From the NCBI RefSeq assembly GCF_031191205.1, contig NZ_CP133470.1, positions 1,185,501 through 1,249,500 of the forward strand: DNA of 64,000 bases, written 5' to 3'. This document shows, piece after piece, positions 34,441 to 43,224 of this stretch. Position 1 is the stretch's first letter, and each line of letters begins with the position of its first letter. The translations under genes were made by a program, and so were the position numbers. The stretch is from Haemophilus parainfluenzae ATCC 33392. GTDB taxonomy: Bacteria; Pseudomonadota; Gammaproteobacteria; Enterobacterales; Pasteurellaceae. The notes below the pieces were generated by a model. The model was not told where the DNA came from and did no database searches. It worked only from the letters and a program-made list of their open reading frames with translations.

Positions 34441-34476
34441 TTTCAGTTACATCTAGGATCAATAAAGGATCAAACA

Positions 34477-34827
34477 ATGTCTAACATTATCAAACAACTT
34501 GAACAAGAACAATTAAAACAAAACGTACCTAGTTTCCGCCCAGGTGATACTTTAGAAGTTAAAGTATGGGTAGTTGAAGGTAGCAAACGTCGTTTGCAAG
34601 CATTCGAAGGCGTGGTTATTGCAATTCGTAACCGTGGCTTGCACTCAGCATTCACTTTACGTAAAGTATCTAACGGCGTAGGTGTTGAGCGTGTATTCCA
34701 AACTCACTCTCCAGCTGTAGATTCTATCGTTGTTAAACGTAAAGGTGCAGTACGTAAAGCTAAACTTTACTACTTACGTGAACGTTCAGGTAAATCTGCT
34801 CGTATTAAAGAGCGTTTGGGCGAATAA
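34477..34827 (+). CDS. rplS: 50S ribosomal protein L19 (right copy)
   Basis: The 116-residue L19 is identical to the left copy. Sequence identity between the two blocks ends two bases after this stop codon, where a one-base indel begins the diverged terminator. Confidence 0.96.
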   Translation: MSNIIKQLEQEQLKQNVPSFRPGDTLEVKVWVVEGSKRRLQAFEGVVIAIRNRGLHSAFTLRKVSNGVGVERVFQTHSPAVDSIVVKRKGAVRKAKLYYLRERSGKSARIKERLGE

Positions 34828-34838
34828 TTCGCAAAATG

Positions 34839-34866
34839 AAAAAGGCTTGGTTTTCCAAGCCTTTTT
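34839..34866 (+). terminator. Bidirectional terminator, right rplS / rho
   Basis: AAAAAGGCTTGG and CCAAGCCTTTTT form a 12-bp stem around a TTTT loop, with T runs on both strands, between converging rplS and rho. Confidence 0.9.
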
Positions 34867-34887
34867 TGTTTTTAAGTGCGGCCAATA

Positions 34888-36150
34888 TTAAGACCGCTTC
34901 ATAATTTCAAAAAACTCATCGTTGGTTTTCGCCACCATAAGTTTGTCAATGAGGAATTCCATTGCTTCCACTTCACCCATTGGGTTAAGGATTTTGCGAA
35001 GAATCCACATTTTCTGTAATTCATCTGGTGTGGTAAGTAAGTCTTCTTTACGCGTACCTGAACGGTTGAAGTCGATTGCTGGGAACACACGTTTTTCTGC
35101 AATTTTACGAGAAAGATGTAATTCCATGTTACCGGTACCTTTAAATTCTTCAAAGATAACCTCATCCATTTTTGAACCCGTATCAACAAGTGCGGTTGCA
35201 ATAATGGTTAAACTACCACCTTCTTCTACGTTACGCGCTGCACCAAAGAAACGTTTTGGACGATGTAAAGCATTTGCATCCACACCACCAGAAAGAATTT
35301 TACCAGATGCTGGCGTAACAGTATTGTAAGCACGAGCTAAACGCGTGATAGAGTCGAGTAAAATCACCACGTCTTTTTTGTGCTCTACAGAACGTTTTGC
35401 TTTCTCGATAACCATTTCTGCCACTTGAACGTGACGAGCAGCTGGTTCATCAAAGGTTGAGGCAATTACTTCACCTTTAACTGAGCGTTGCATTTCTGTT
35501 ACTTCTTCGGGGCGCTCATCGATTAAAAGCACAATAAGTTCACATTCTGGATAGTTGTGCGTGATGCTTTGTGCAATATTTTGTAACAACATGGTTTTAC
35601 CTGCTTTTGGCGGAGCCACGATAAGACCACGCTGACCTTTACCAATTGGAGAGGCTAAATCTAAAATACGTGCTGTTAAATCTTCAGTTGAACCATTACC
35701 ACGTTCCATTCTTAAACGAGAATTAGCATGTAATGGCGTTAAGTTTTCGAAAAGGATTTTGCTACGAGAGACTTCAGGTTTGTCATCGTTGACTTGGTCG
35801 ACTTTTAAAAGTGCAAAATAGCGTTCGCCTTCTTTTGGTGGACGGATTTTACCTTCGATTTTATCACCAGTTTGAAGATTGAAACGACGAATTTGACTTG
35901 GAGAGACGTAGATGTCATCAGGACCAGCAAGGTAGGAACTGTCTGCGGAGCGTAAGAAACCGAAACCATCGGGCAAAATCTCTAACACGCCGCCGCCAAA
36001 AATATCTTCACCGCTCTTGGCGTGTTGTTTCAAAATAGCAAAAACAATATCTTGTTTACGTAAACGGGCAAGATTTTCCAAACCCATTTGTTCTTCGCCA
36101 AGTTTCACAAGATCAGAAACAGGCGTATTTTTAAGTTCTGTAAGATGCAT
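34888..36150 (-). CDS. rho: Transcription termination factor Rho
   Basis: Rho is the hexameric RNA helicase that terminates untranslated transcripts. From ATG 36150 ([20 protein letters not shown]) it is 420 residues, the standard length. The RNA-binding cold-shock-like segment [20 protein letters not shown] is present, with Walker [16 protein letters not shown] and Walker [18 protein letters not shown] longer frame from 36240 adds 30 hydrophobic residues not seen in Rho and is rejected. The leader is long (>90 bases) as expected for an autoregulated gene. Confidence 0.96.
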   Translation of the reverse strand: MHLTELKNTPVSDLVKLGEEQMGLENLARLRKQDIVFAILKQHAKSGEDIFGGGVLEILPDGFGFLRSADSSYLAGPDDIYVSPSQIRRFNLQTGDKIEGKIRPPKEGERYFALLKVDQVNDDKPEVSRSKILFENLTPLHANSRLRMERGNGSTEDLTARILDLASPIGKGQRGLIVAPPKAGKTMLLQNIAQSITHNYPECELIVLLIDERPEEVTEMQRSVKGEVIASTFDEPAARHVQVAEMVIEKAKRSVEHKKDVVILLDSITRLARAYNTVTPASGKILSGGVDANALHRPKRFFGAARNVEEGGSLTIIATALVDTGSKMDEVIFEEFKGTGNMELHLSRKIAEKRVFPAIDFNRSGTRKEDLLTTPDELQKMWILRKILNPMGEVEAMEFLIDKLMVAKTNDEFFEIMKRS

Positions 36151-36316
36151 AATTAATAATGTTGGAACGAATAAGAGTTGATAATACTGAAATGTTTGAA
36201 TGGTGGGCAATGCCCTTAAGAATGGTGCGTAAATTACCACTAAAATCTAATACTGTCTAGTTTTTGTTAGAAAAAACAGGGTAAAATAACCAGTCATGAA
36301 GAGATTATTATTGCAT

Positions 36317-36355
36317 ATTGATTAATTATGCGTGATAATTGAATAATTAATCATG
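36317..36355 (+). promoter_or_regulatory. Tandem ARG boxes (ArgR operator) upstream of argH
   Basis: Two 18-bp palindromic boxes of the form WNTGAATWWWWATTCANW lie 21 bp apart, the standard spacing for a pair with a 3-bp gap. Box 1 is ATTGATTAATTATGCGTG (36317-36334) and box 2 is ATTGAATAATTAATCATG (36338-36355). They end 26 bases before the argH start, placing arginine-dependent ArgR repression on argH. Confidence 0.75.
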
Positions 36356-36381
36356 TTTTAATGTTAAAAGAAGGATAACCT

Positions 36382-37755
36382 ATGGCTCTTTGGGGTGGTC
36401 GTTTTACACAAGCGGCAGACAAACGTTTTAAAGATTTTAATGATAGCCTGCGTTTTGATTATCGCTTGGCAGAGCAAGATATTGAAGGCTCAATTGGTTG
36501 GTCTAAAGCTTTAGTGAATGTTGGTGTATTAAGTGCTGAAGAGCAACAACAGCTAGAGGTTGCCTTAAATGAATTATTAATCGAAGTGCGGTCAAATCCA
36601 CAAGCGATTTTGCAAGATGATGCAGAAGATATTCATAGCTGGGTGGAAAGTAAGCTTATTGATAAAGTGGGTAATTTAGGTAAAAAATTACACACGGGTC
36701 GTAGCCGTAATGACCAAGTTGCACTTGATATCAAAATGTGGTGCAAACAGCGTGTAATCGAGTTACAAGAGTCCGTTCGTAATCTTCAACGCCATTTGGT
36801 TCAAACGGCGGAAAATACACAAGATGCGGTGATGCCGGGTTATACTCATTTACAACGTGCACAACCAATCACTTTTGCTCATTGGTGCATGGCTTATGTG
36901 GAAATGTTTGAGCGTGATTATTCACGTCTCGCCGATGCTTATAAACGCATGAATAGCTGTCCATTAGGCAGTGGTGCACTTGCGGGGACAGCCTATGCGG
37001 TCGATCGTGAACAATTAGCCGCCGATCTTGGTTTTGCTTTTGCGACGCGTAATAGTTTGGATAGCGTATCAGATCGCGATCATATTGTGGAATTACTTTC
37101 AACGGCATCTTTAAGCATGGCTCACCTTTCTCGTTTCGCAGAAGATATGATTATTTTCAACAGTGGTGAAGCGAATTTTGTGGAATTATCGGATCGTGTG
37201 ACTTCTGGTTCCTCTTTAATGCCACAAAAGAAAAATCCAGATGCTTGTGAATTGATTCGTGGTAAAGCGGGCCGTGTCATGGGTGCATTAACCGGTATGT
37301 TGATGACCTTAAAAGGTTTACCATTAGCGTATAACAAAGATATGCAAGAAGACAAAGAAGGGATCTTTGATGCATTAGATACCTGGCAAGATTGCGTAGA
37401 TATGGCGACTTTTGTACTAGATGAATTAAAAGTGAATACCGATCGTACTCGTGAAGCTGCTTTAAAAGGCTACTCAAATGCAACAGAGCTAGCAGATTAT
37501 CTTGTAGCAAAAGGTGTACCATTCCGTGATTCTCACCATATTGTCGGTGAAACCGTGGTTTATGCCATTGAAAAAGGCAAAGCCTTGGAAGACTTAACCA
37601 TTCCTGAATTCCGTCAATTCAGTGATGTGGTAGGGGATGATGTATATGACATTCTTTCACTACAATCTTGTTTAGATAAACGTTGTGCGAAAGGTGGGGT
37701 TTCACCACTTCGAGTGGCAGAAGCGATTGCAGAAGCAAAAGCGAGATTAGCTTAA
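36382..37755 (+). CDS. argH: Argininosuccinate lyase
   Basis: ArgH splits argininosuccinate into arginine and fumarate, the last step of arginine synthesis. The 457-residue protein starts [20 protein letters not shown] and contains the fumarase/aspartase superfamily signature [25 protein letters not shown] is also visible. It is preceded by ArgR boxes and AAGAAGGA. Its original hairpin terminator has been split by the mobile element. Confidence 0.97.
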   Translation: MALWGGRFTQAADKRFKDFNDSLRFDYRLAEQDIEGSIGWSKALVNVGVLSAEEQQQLEVALNELLIEVRSNPQAILQDDAEDIHSWVESKLIDKVGNLGKKLHTGRSRNDQVALDIKMWCKQRVIELQESVRNLQRHLVQTAENTQDAVMPGYTHLQRAQPITFAHWCMAYVEMFERDYSRLADAYKRMNSCPLGSGALAGTAYAVDREQLAADLGFAFATRNSLDSVSDRDHIVELLSTASLSMAHLSRFAEDMIIFNSGEANFVELSDRVTSGSSLMPQKKNPDACELIRGKAGRVMGALTGMLMTLKGLPLAYNKDMQEDKEGIFDALDTWQDCVDMATFVLDELKVNTDRTREAALKGYSNATELADYLVAKGVPFRDSHHIVGETVVYAIEKGKALEDLTIPEFRQFSDVVGDDVYDILSLQSCLDKRCAKGGVSPLRVAEAIAEAKARLA

Positions 37756-37768
37756 TTAGCGCAAATAA

Positions 37769-37785
37769 AAAGAGCGGTCAAAAAA
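37769..37785 (+). terminator. Left arm of the split argH terminator
   Basis: This 17-base arm containing AGAGCGGTCA is perfectly complementary to 45380-45396. Removing the element and one target-duplication copy restores a 17-bp stem with a 7-base loop between converging argH and the 45402-45878 gene. The insertion separated the arms by 7.6 kb. Confidence 0.8.
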
Positions 37786-37790
37786 TGTTG

Positions 37791-37798
37791 TGTTTTTT
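37791..37798. repeat. Target-site duplication (left), TGTTTTTT
   Basis: The 8-bp sequence TGTTTTTT abuts the left terminal repeat and recurs at 45378-45385 immediately outside the right one. Eight-base duplications are characteristic of IS1595-family transposition. Confidence 0.85.
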
Positions 37799-37825
37799 CG
37801 GTATTATGTAGCAGTTGCACAAAGA
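37799..37825 (+). repeat. Left terminal inverted repeat of the element
   Basis: This 27-bp repeat begins CGGTATTATGTAGCAGTTGC and ends ACAAAGA. It is perfectly inverted at 45351-45377. Similarity stops at base 28. Confidence 0.92.
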
Positions 37826-37851
37826 CCAAAATTTAAACAAAACTATACAAA

Positions 37852-37877
37852 AATGCCCTTATTTCGATAAGGGCATT
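37852..37877. terminator. UUCG-loop terminator inside element left end
   Basis: AATGCCCTTAT, a TTCG tetraloop and ATAAGGGCATT form a perfect 11-bp stem, 44 bases after the orf160 stop. T-rich sequence on the plus side also allows it to block read-in from argH. Confidence 0.85.
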
Positions 37878-37920
37878 ATTTTTTATAAATGTATTTTACA
37901 GAATTCTACTTATTTTTACG

Positions 37921-38403
37921 TTACTCACTTTTCCGTTTTCTTCTAAACAGTCTTTCTCGTTGCTCCTCTAGCAGCATTTGTTCCATCATTGCAGGGTAAG
38001 CCTGTTCGCAGAGAGCAACGTATTCAGGTTGGGTTAAGTGTTCTCTAATTTTAGTCGGGCAACGTAGATAGATTTTATCTTCTGCAAAACTACTAATAAT
38101 AGAAAGCATCTGATAAGGTTTCCCATCTTCGGTTTCAAACACTTCATCGGTAAATTGCATTTCAAATATCGCCACGACTACCTGATTATTAGCGATTTCA
38201 TAGGCCCCATAAAATATCAATGGATTACGGGGTAAAGTACTGACTTCTTTCGCAAGGTCTCGCAAATTGTGATAGAACAACAGATAGGCATCATCTTTTA
38301 CGTTTGAATACATCTGAGCCAGTTCTCGCATAAAAGTTTTGAATGTTTCATAGTCCATCTTTTTTAAATCCACGTTAAGTGGCGTGTGTGTCATGGTTTC
38401 CAT
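37921..38403 (-). CDS. Element-borne protein of unknown function (orf160)
   Basis: This 160-residue protein is not one I recognise. It is acidic in the middle (FTDEVFETEDGKPYQM) with a basic, arginine-rich C-terminus (EEQRERLFRRKRKSE) and no membrane segment. A strong AAGGAG site precedes the ATG at 38403. It lies 28 bases downstream of transposase 1 on the same strand, so the two are probably co-transcribed. A role in transposition or its control is possible but unproven. Confidence 0.75.
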   Translation of the reverse strand: METMTHTPLNVDLKKMDYETFKTFMRELAQMYSNVKDDAYLLFYHNLRDLAKEVSTLPRNPLIFYGAYEIANNQVVVAIFEMQFTDEVFETEDGKPYQMLSIISSFAEDKIYLRCPTKIREHLTQPEYVALCEQAYPAMMEQMLLEEQRERLFRRKRKSE

Positions 38404-38431
38404 TATTGCTCCTTGTGTTGCTTTAAATTGT

Positions 38432-39523
38432 TTAGGCTACGGCTAAATATTGGTTATCGTTTGATGCTTCCAAACACAAACTTTCTAATCCGAATTTTGC
38501 CGTAGGCTTCTTATTTCCCTGCCAGTAACCTGTTAAATCTCGTGAAGGTCTGGCTTTCAAACAGCGTTTTAGTACGTTGTCGAATTTGTCTTTATCTGAC
38601 TGGTAACGAAAATCCTCACGCCATGCGGTTTCATTCGCATAGTGCATCATGTAATTATTTCCCATCTTATGATACACACCCATAATCATTCTTCTAAATC
38701 TAGCAAAGAAGGATTCTGCTAGGTTATTGGTGGTGCCGTCAATCGAGCAATATTCTTGCGAATGATTTACGCGACATAAGTCATAGTGAAATGCCAAGCC
38801 ATCATAAGCAGGATTTTCATCAGCGCAAATTGTAGATTTTGGTGCGACTAAGCGATGTGTTAAAGCAAGCATATCATCAGCATTTTCCTCTTTAACTAAT
38901 GCAACGAGTGTGCGGTCGGTTCCTTTTATTATTTCCTGATTTGCAGCTTGTTGACGGAAAACCATAACGCAGGATTTATCTTTACGTTGGTGACATCTCT
39001 TACGTCTATCAATTCGCTTATGTTTAAAATTTTTGGGGCGAAGGTAGTTATTCACATAACAACCATCAATATGAATAATGCCCGTGAGTGGTGTGTAATC
39101 TTGCGTTTTTTCAACTGCTTCACGAAATTTATGTAGTAATGCCCATGACGTTTTATATTGCACGCCAATATGACGAGATAAGTTAAGCGCAGAAATCCCT
39201 TTACTATTGATAGTGAAATAATAAACCGATAACAGTAGCTTTTTTAGGGAAAGTTTAGTGTGCTGAAAAATCGTACCACTTTTTACAGAAAAACGATGTT
39301 GGCAATGTTTGCACTGCCATTGCTTACGAGAAGAAATAAAATAGGCTTTATGCTCAATCTGACAACGAGGACATTGAACTGTATGAAAACAATGAGAATT
39401 TCCCCAACGAGCATTTTTAAGAAGAATGAGTATTTCGGTATCAGATAAATCGTAAATAGCGAACGAAGAGAGATTGCGAAGTGCAGAAAGTAAAAGTGGT
39501 GATGTTTTTTGCTTATTTTTCAT
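38432..39523 (-). CDS. IS1595-family transposase 1
   Basis: This 363-residue DDE-type transposase has an N-terminal zinc ribbon (CPRC near residue 51 and CKHC near 75). A helix-turn-helix region follows (HIGVQYKTSWALLHKFR). The catalytic core has Asp in GIIHIDGCYV, Asp in CADENPAYDG and the NNLAESFFARFRRM segment supplying the Asn/Glu. It is clearly related to, but diverged from, transposase 2 in the same element. It reads outward toward the left end. Confidence 0.88.
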   Translation of the reverse strand: MKNKQKTSPLLLSALRNLSSFAIYDLSDTEILILLKNARWGNSHCFHTVQCPRCQIEHKAYFISSRKQWQCKHCQHRFSVKSGTIFQHTKLSLKKLLLSVYYFTINSKGISALNLSRHIGVQYKTSWALLHKFREAVEKTQDYTPLTGIIHIDGCYVNNYLRPKNFKHKRIDRRKRCHQRKDKSCVMVFRQQAANQEIIKGTDRTLVALVKEENADDMLALTHRLVAPKSTICADENPAYDGLAFHYDLCRVNHSQEYCSIDGTTNNLAESFFARFRRMIMGVYHKMGNNYMMHYANETAWREDFRYQSDKDKFDNVLKRCLKARPSRDLTGYWQGNKKPTAKFGLESLCLEASNDNQYLAVA

Positions 39524-39683
39524 TTATTCGTTCTATACATAATTAACTTTTAACTTATTGTTTTATGCCCAATAAGTCACGTTTCTTTAGTTAAATTGGT
39601 TGAACGAATTAAATATGAAAAAAGCAAACGATAAGATTTGCCTAAAGTGGGCAGTATTTTAGATCGAAGCTTGATCGATTTGC

Positions 39684-39710
39684 AAGAAAAAATAGCAAGC
39701 CTAAGCTCGC
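39684..39710 (-). terminator. Terminator after the specificity gene
   Basis: On the minus strand GCGAGC-TTAG-GCTTGC (39710-39695, one G-T pair) is followed by TATTTTTTC, 12 bases after the stop at 39722. The rest of 39524-39721 holds the transposase 1 upstream region, where I see no clear promoter. Confidence 0.75.
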
Positions 39711-39721
39711 CATTTTTAATC

Positions 39722-40696
39722 TTAGATTTTGTTTCCAAATGGAAGTGATTTTACATAATTTTCCATAAACTGCCAGTCTGGAACATATTTCTCAGAAACG
39801 CGATCATAAATTGCTGGTAATCTTATTTTGGCTTTGCGCAAATTTGATTTATATTTCCTTCCGAAAGAATACCTATACCTTTCCATATCCAGTATAGTCA
39901 CAAGGAAAATTCCAGAATATTGATTTAATTTATCATTTCTACCGACAGATAACGTAGTTGAGCCTATAAAATCATGATCTATATAATTTGCATAGCCTAC
40001 AGAACCTTGCCCATCGCAGATGAAAATTACACAATTCCCTTTTGTAATAAGATCTTCATTATATTGAACTTTATACATAACACCATTGTTTTTCTTTTTA
40101 GCTCCAATATACTCAATATCATCCCCTTCTATTAAAAGAGAACTCGCATTTGAACATTTACAAGACTCAATATCAGTAAAAACATCATGAATATAAAAAT
40201 CGATCCAGTTATCCTTTTTTAATTTTAAAGGAAATGATAATTGATTCTCCAAATTAAAATCTATACTGCCTTTACTAGAATACACCCAATCAGGTATTTT
40301 TTCCGGTAACTCAATTTCTTTTATATATTTATTAACTTCTCTTCCAAAAGCTGAAAATTTAAATCTATTTTCTCTTATAGAGTAGCAATAAAACCATTTT
40401 TCTAATTCTGACATTTCTCCTATTGGTCTTAAAACGCAAACATTTTGAGCTGTAACAAAATCTTCATCTTGTACGAAAGCTGATAATATGGAACCACCTA
40501 AAGGAACCGTGATATCCCCTTTATTAAAGGTTTTCATTCCCTCTTGTAAAATAATTCTACCAGCTACACCATTATTATTTGAACTTCTAGAGATAAAGTT
40601 GATACTTTTCTCATCTGATGATTCAGAGATAATCTGTTTTCCAAAATCAAGTTTGCTTCCATTAAAAACATAGAATAATTCACATATTTTCTTCAT
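39722..40696 (-). CDS. R-M specificity subunit (BcgI B-subunit-like)
   Basis: This 324-residue protein has the two-repeat target-recognition layout of type I HsdS and BcgI B subunits. Each half ends in a related conserved segment: NKYIKEIELPEKIPDWV (about residues 122-138) and RKAKIRLPAIYDR, then YVPDWQFMENYVKSLPF at the C-terminus. The length matches BcgI B (341 residues) better than typical HsdS (about 400+). It overlaps the upstream nuclease/methylase gene by 4 bases (40693-40696), implying coupled synthesis. It determines which DNA site is recognised. Confidence 0.82.
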   Translation of the reverse strand: MKKICELFYVFNGSKLDFGKQIISESSDEKSINFISRSSNNNGVAGRIILQEGMKTFNKGDITVPLGGSILSAFVQDEDFVTAQNVCVLRPIGEMSELEKWFYCYSIRENRFKFSAFGREVNKYIKEIELPEKIPDWVYSSKGSIDFNLENQLSFPLKLKKDNWIDFYIHDVFTDIESCKCSNASSLLIEGDDIEYIGAKKKNNGVMYKVQYNEDLITKGNCVIFICDGQGSVGYANYIDHDFIGSTTLSVGRNDKLNQYSGIFLVTILDMERYRYSFGRKYKSNLRKAKIRLPAIYDRVSEKYVPDWQFMENYVKSLPFGNKI

Positions 40697-42540
40697 AGAA
40701 CTTTTCCATTAGAAATTAAGTATCCAAGATATTCATTTAATACTTTCTGAAAATCAGATTGATTTAATTTTGAATAATCTGTTTCCATATAGGCTTCTGC
40801 TAGCCATTCATCAGCATAAGTAACTTTTTTTACTACGGATAACCCACTTTCTTCTTTTCTCTTGAAATATAAATCAAGCCATTTTGATTCTCTTCTCTGC
40901 CATGCTTTATTTTCCTTTTCCATTCGTCCAAGATTCTTACGTTTCTCAAAACCATCATCTTTAAAATATCCAAAAAAAGTATCTTTTTTTGAATTTTTAT
41001 GTTTAGTTCCAAGTTCAAATATCATGCAGCAAGTTACAGCACTGGCTCCAGGATGAAATATATCTGATGGAAATGAAAATACAGCATCTAAGGTATGTTC
41101 ATCTAACATTTTCTTTTTATACGTTTGAATATCAGATGATGCACCTATTGCACATTGCATAGGTAATAAAACTGCTAATTTTCCTGTTCTAATATAACTA
41201 GCAACTTTATAAACAAAGTGAAATCCTTTTGTGGGATCTTCTTTAATTTTTTCAGACCAACTCTCAACGTATTCTGGATCACAATGTTTTCTTTGTGCAT
41301 TATATGGTGGATTCATTAAAACAACATTTATGCCTTTAGTTGATAGCTCTTTTAATTCTAAAAAACAATTTCCTTGTTTAATATTTGAATTACCATCTCC
41401 GTGAATTAACATATTTGTTGTCGCTAATCCAAAAGCAGTTTCCTCATATTCAATACCGTAAATCTGAGAAGATTTAATTTTTTCTCTTTCTGATTCCGTA
41501 TTACAATCATCCATAGCTTCAGTCAATGCTCTGACTAAAAAAGCCCCACTGCCACAACAAGGATCTAAAACAACTGAGTTCCTATTAACCCCTACAACTT
41601 TACACATAAAATGAACTATGTGATCGGGTGTAAAAGCCTGATTTTTATCTGATTTTCCAACATATTTATTGAATGTAGTAAAAAATAGATTTAGAAGGTC
41701 CTGACCCATAGTATTTTTATCATTAATGTATGGAAGTATCTTCGTTTCTATAGTTCTTAATATATTCTTAAATTCATCAATCTTTAAATCTCTAATATCT
41801 TGAGAATCAATCACTTTATTTTTTAATATAACTAGTTTCTCTGCTTTATTTAAATCTTTATTTAGCAAGTTGGTTAAGATTCCTTCTATACCTGTTCTAA
41901 TTTGATTCGTAGATAATGACTCTACTTTAACAATCTCTCCTTCATCATTCTTTTTATCAATAGGCATTGAATAAACTAGCCCATTTTTTAAAGCTAACAA
42001 GCAAGTCCCGACAAATTGGCTTCTGATTTTCTCATTAATACCATATTGATGGAGCAATTCATTTAATTGATAAGTATTTTGTACAATCTCAGATTTATTA
42101 TTAATAGTTCCAAAGTGAATATTTTTATATTCATTCATTGTTTTTATAACGTTTTCATCTTTATCTTCGTGAAAATCATCAATAATATCAGAGCCATCTT
42201 GCCATACTCTAATTTCTCCATTAACAGTTGAAGACAGAATTGCTATAACTTTATTTCCAGTTAATTCTTTTTCAAAATTAACATAATTTTGTAATTGCTC
42301 CATATTCTCTATCAACTTGCTTTTCAATAATTTCTGTTTTGTTTCAACCAAAATAGTTAAAGAGCCATCAACAAATCTAAGATCAATATCTTTATAATCT
42401 CTTATCGCTTTATCTGTTAGGTAATCTTTGTAGTTTTTACCTATCTTTTTTAGAGCTATTGAATAACTAAATTCACCACTCTCTATATTAGATTTTAAAT
42501 ACTCTCTCCCTATGGTATTAATAATATCAATTCTTTCCAT
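40693..42540 (-). CDS. R-M nuclease/methyltransferase subunit (BcgI A-subunit-like)
   Basis: This 615-residue protein fuses a putative PD-(D/E)XK nuclease to an N6-adenine methylase. Near the N-terminus DIDLRFVDGSLTILVETK gives Asp53 and Glu66-x-Lys68. The methylase core has YVGKSDKNQAFTPDHIV, motif I DPCCGSGAFL (326-335) and motif IV NPPY (410-413). Size and gene pairing fit type IIB BcgI (A subunit 637 residues plus a separate B subunit). No hsdR-like gene is present, so a plain type I methylase without nuclease is the alternative. It has its own GGGAGG site 5 bases before ATG 42540 and is preceded by a phase-variable leader. Confidence 0.82.
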   Translation of the reverse strand: MERIDIINTIGREYLKSNIESGEFSYSIALKKIGKNYKDYLTDKAIRDYKDIDLRFVDGSLTILVETKQKLLKSKLIENMEQLQNYVNFEKELTGNKVIAILSSTVNGEIRVWQDGSDIIDDFHEDKDENVIKTMNEYKNIHFGTINNKSEIVQNTYQLNELLHQYGINEKIRSQFVGTCLLALKNGLVYSMPIDKKNDEGEIVKVESLSTNQIRTGIEGILTNLLNKDLNKAEKLVILKNKVIDSQDIRDLKIDEFKNILRTIETKILPYINDKNTMGQDLLNLFFTTFNKYVGKSDKNQAFTPDHIVHFMCKVVGVNRNSVVLDPCCGSGAFLVRALTEAMDDCNTESEREKIKSSQIYGIEYEETAFGLATTNMLIHGDGNSNIKQGNCFLELKELSTKGINVVLMNPPYNAQRKHCDPEYVESWSEKIKEDPTKGFHFVYKVASYIRTGKLAVLLPMQCAIGASSDIQTYKKKMLDEHTLDAVFSFPSDIFHPGASAVTCCMIFELGTKHKNSKKDTFFGYFKDDGFEKRKNLGRMEKENKAWQRRESKWLDLYFKRKEESGLSVVKKVTYADEWLAEAYMETDYSKLNQSDFQKVLNEYLGYLISNGKVL

Positions 42541-42838
42541 AAAAACCTCCCAAAATAAATTTGCAAGGTTGAAAAGAAAGAGCTAATCTACTTGTTGTAG
42601 GCTTGTAGGCTTGTAGGCTTGTAGGCTTGTAGGCTTGTAGGCTTGTAGGCTTGTAGGCTTGTAGGCTTGTAGGCTTGTAGGCTTGTAGGCTTGTAGGCTT
42701 GTAGGCTTGTAGGCTTGTAGGCTTGTAGGCTTGTAGGCTTGTAGGCTTGTAGGCTTGTAGGCTTGTAGGCTTGTAGGCTTGTAGGCTTGTAGGCTTGTAG
42801 GCTTGTAGGCTTGTAGGCTTGTAGGCTTGTAGGGACAT
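42527..42838 (-). CDS. Repeat-encoded leader ORF overlapping the R-M start
   Basis: An ATG at 42838, with AAGGAA six bases upstream, opens a 103-codon frame. The frame is mostly repeats of SLQAYKPT, produced by the 8-bp tandem repeat read three times. It runs past the R-M ribosome site and stops at 42527-42529, 11 bases inside the next gene in a different frame. In the other two frames stops occur at 42585-42583 and 42590-42588, before the R-M ribosome site. The peptide itself is probably not functional. The frame looks like a translational-coupling switch. Confidence 0.6.
   Translation of the reverse strand: MSLQAYKPTSLQAYKPTSLQAYKPTSLQAYKPTSLQAYKPTSLQAYKPTSLQAYKPTSLQAYKPTSLQAYKPTSLQAYKPTTSRLALSFQPCKFILGGFYGKN
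42595..42833. repeat. Octanucleotide simple-sequence repeat, (TTGTAGGC) x 29.9
   Basis: 239 bp of uninterrupted TTGTAGGC (GCCTACAA on the coding strand) makes 29 full units plus 7 bases, with no sequence variation. All three reading frames are open through the tract because the 24-base cycle contains no stop. Long perfect tracts slip readily, and a change of one unit shifts the frame by two. Confidence 0.98.
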
Positions 42839-42875
42839 TTTTTGTTCCTTATTGAGTTAATGTCAAGTTAAATAT

Positions 42876-43208
42876 TTATTGTTTTTCTGATATTTCTTTA
42901 AAAGAAATAGCAAAGGCATCCTTTAAATTTTCAGGCATAGTACGATAGTCTGCAATCAGCTTTTCTTCTTGCTCTGAGATAGTATTTTTTGGCGTTACAG
43001 CTTGAAACATCTCACCTTCACCGCTAACGAGCCAATTTAAATTCACTCCTGCTTTAGCGATCCCAGCCATCCCTTCCGCATTAGGTTCTCGTTCGCCACC
43101 AACATAACCTTGTAGGGTGCGGTAAGCAATTCCTGTTTGCTCTGCAAAGTCTTTAATTTTCCAATTTTTAGCTTCACAAACTTGTCTTAATCTTTCTGAT
43201 ATACACAT
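42876..43208 (-). CDS. XRE-family phage-type repressor
   Basis: This 110-residue protein has an N-terminal helix-turn-helix (IKDFAEQTGIAYRTLQGYV, about residues 18-36) and the phrase NLNWLVSGEGEMF, common in short phage-type repressors. The rest is helical with no peptidase domain. It lies 37 bases upstream of the leader ORF on the same strand and so probably heads the R-M operon. It is divergent from transposase 2, which places it to repress both units, as R-M controller proteins and phage repressors do. Confidence 0.82.
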   Translation of the reverse strand: MCISERLRQVCEAKNWKIKDFAEQTGIAYRTLQGYVGGEREPNAEGMAGIAKAGVNLNWLVSGEGEMFQAVTPKNTISEQEEKLIADYRTMPENLKDAFAISFKEISEKQ

Positions 43209-43224
43209 TTGAGCGTTCCATTTT

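Larger units (their letters stand above)
32741..34829. repeat. Right copy of 2.09-kb inverted duplication
   Basis: This is the inverted counterpart of 20922-23010. From memory of H. influenzae Rd, rpsP-rimM-trmD-rplS lies beside nadN there, so I infer that this copy occupies the ancestral site and the left copy is the transplanted one. Similarity fades through the promoter (32709-32740) and the terminator (34830-34866), which are diverged though recognisable. Confidence 0.93.

Noticed and set aside
36151..36240. 30-residue N-terminal extension of Rho
   Set aside because: The extension is not Rho-like, and the protein from 36150 has the standard 420 residues.
42595..42833. Tandem repeat as a possible CRISPR array
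   Set aside because: The unit is 8 bp with no spacers, so it is a simple-sequence repeat.
42540..42838. In-frame N-terminal extension of the R-M subunit by the repeat peptide
   Set aside because: In the R-M frame a TAG at 42585-42583 lies between repeat and start, so no repeat number can fuse the two.
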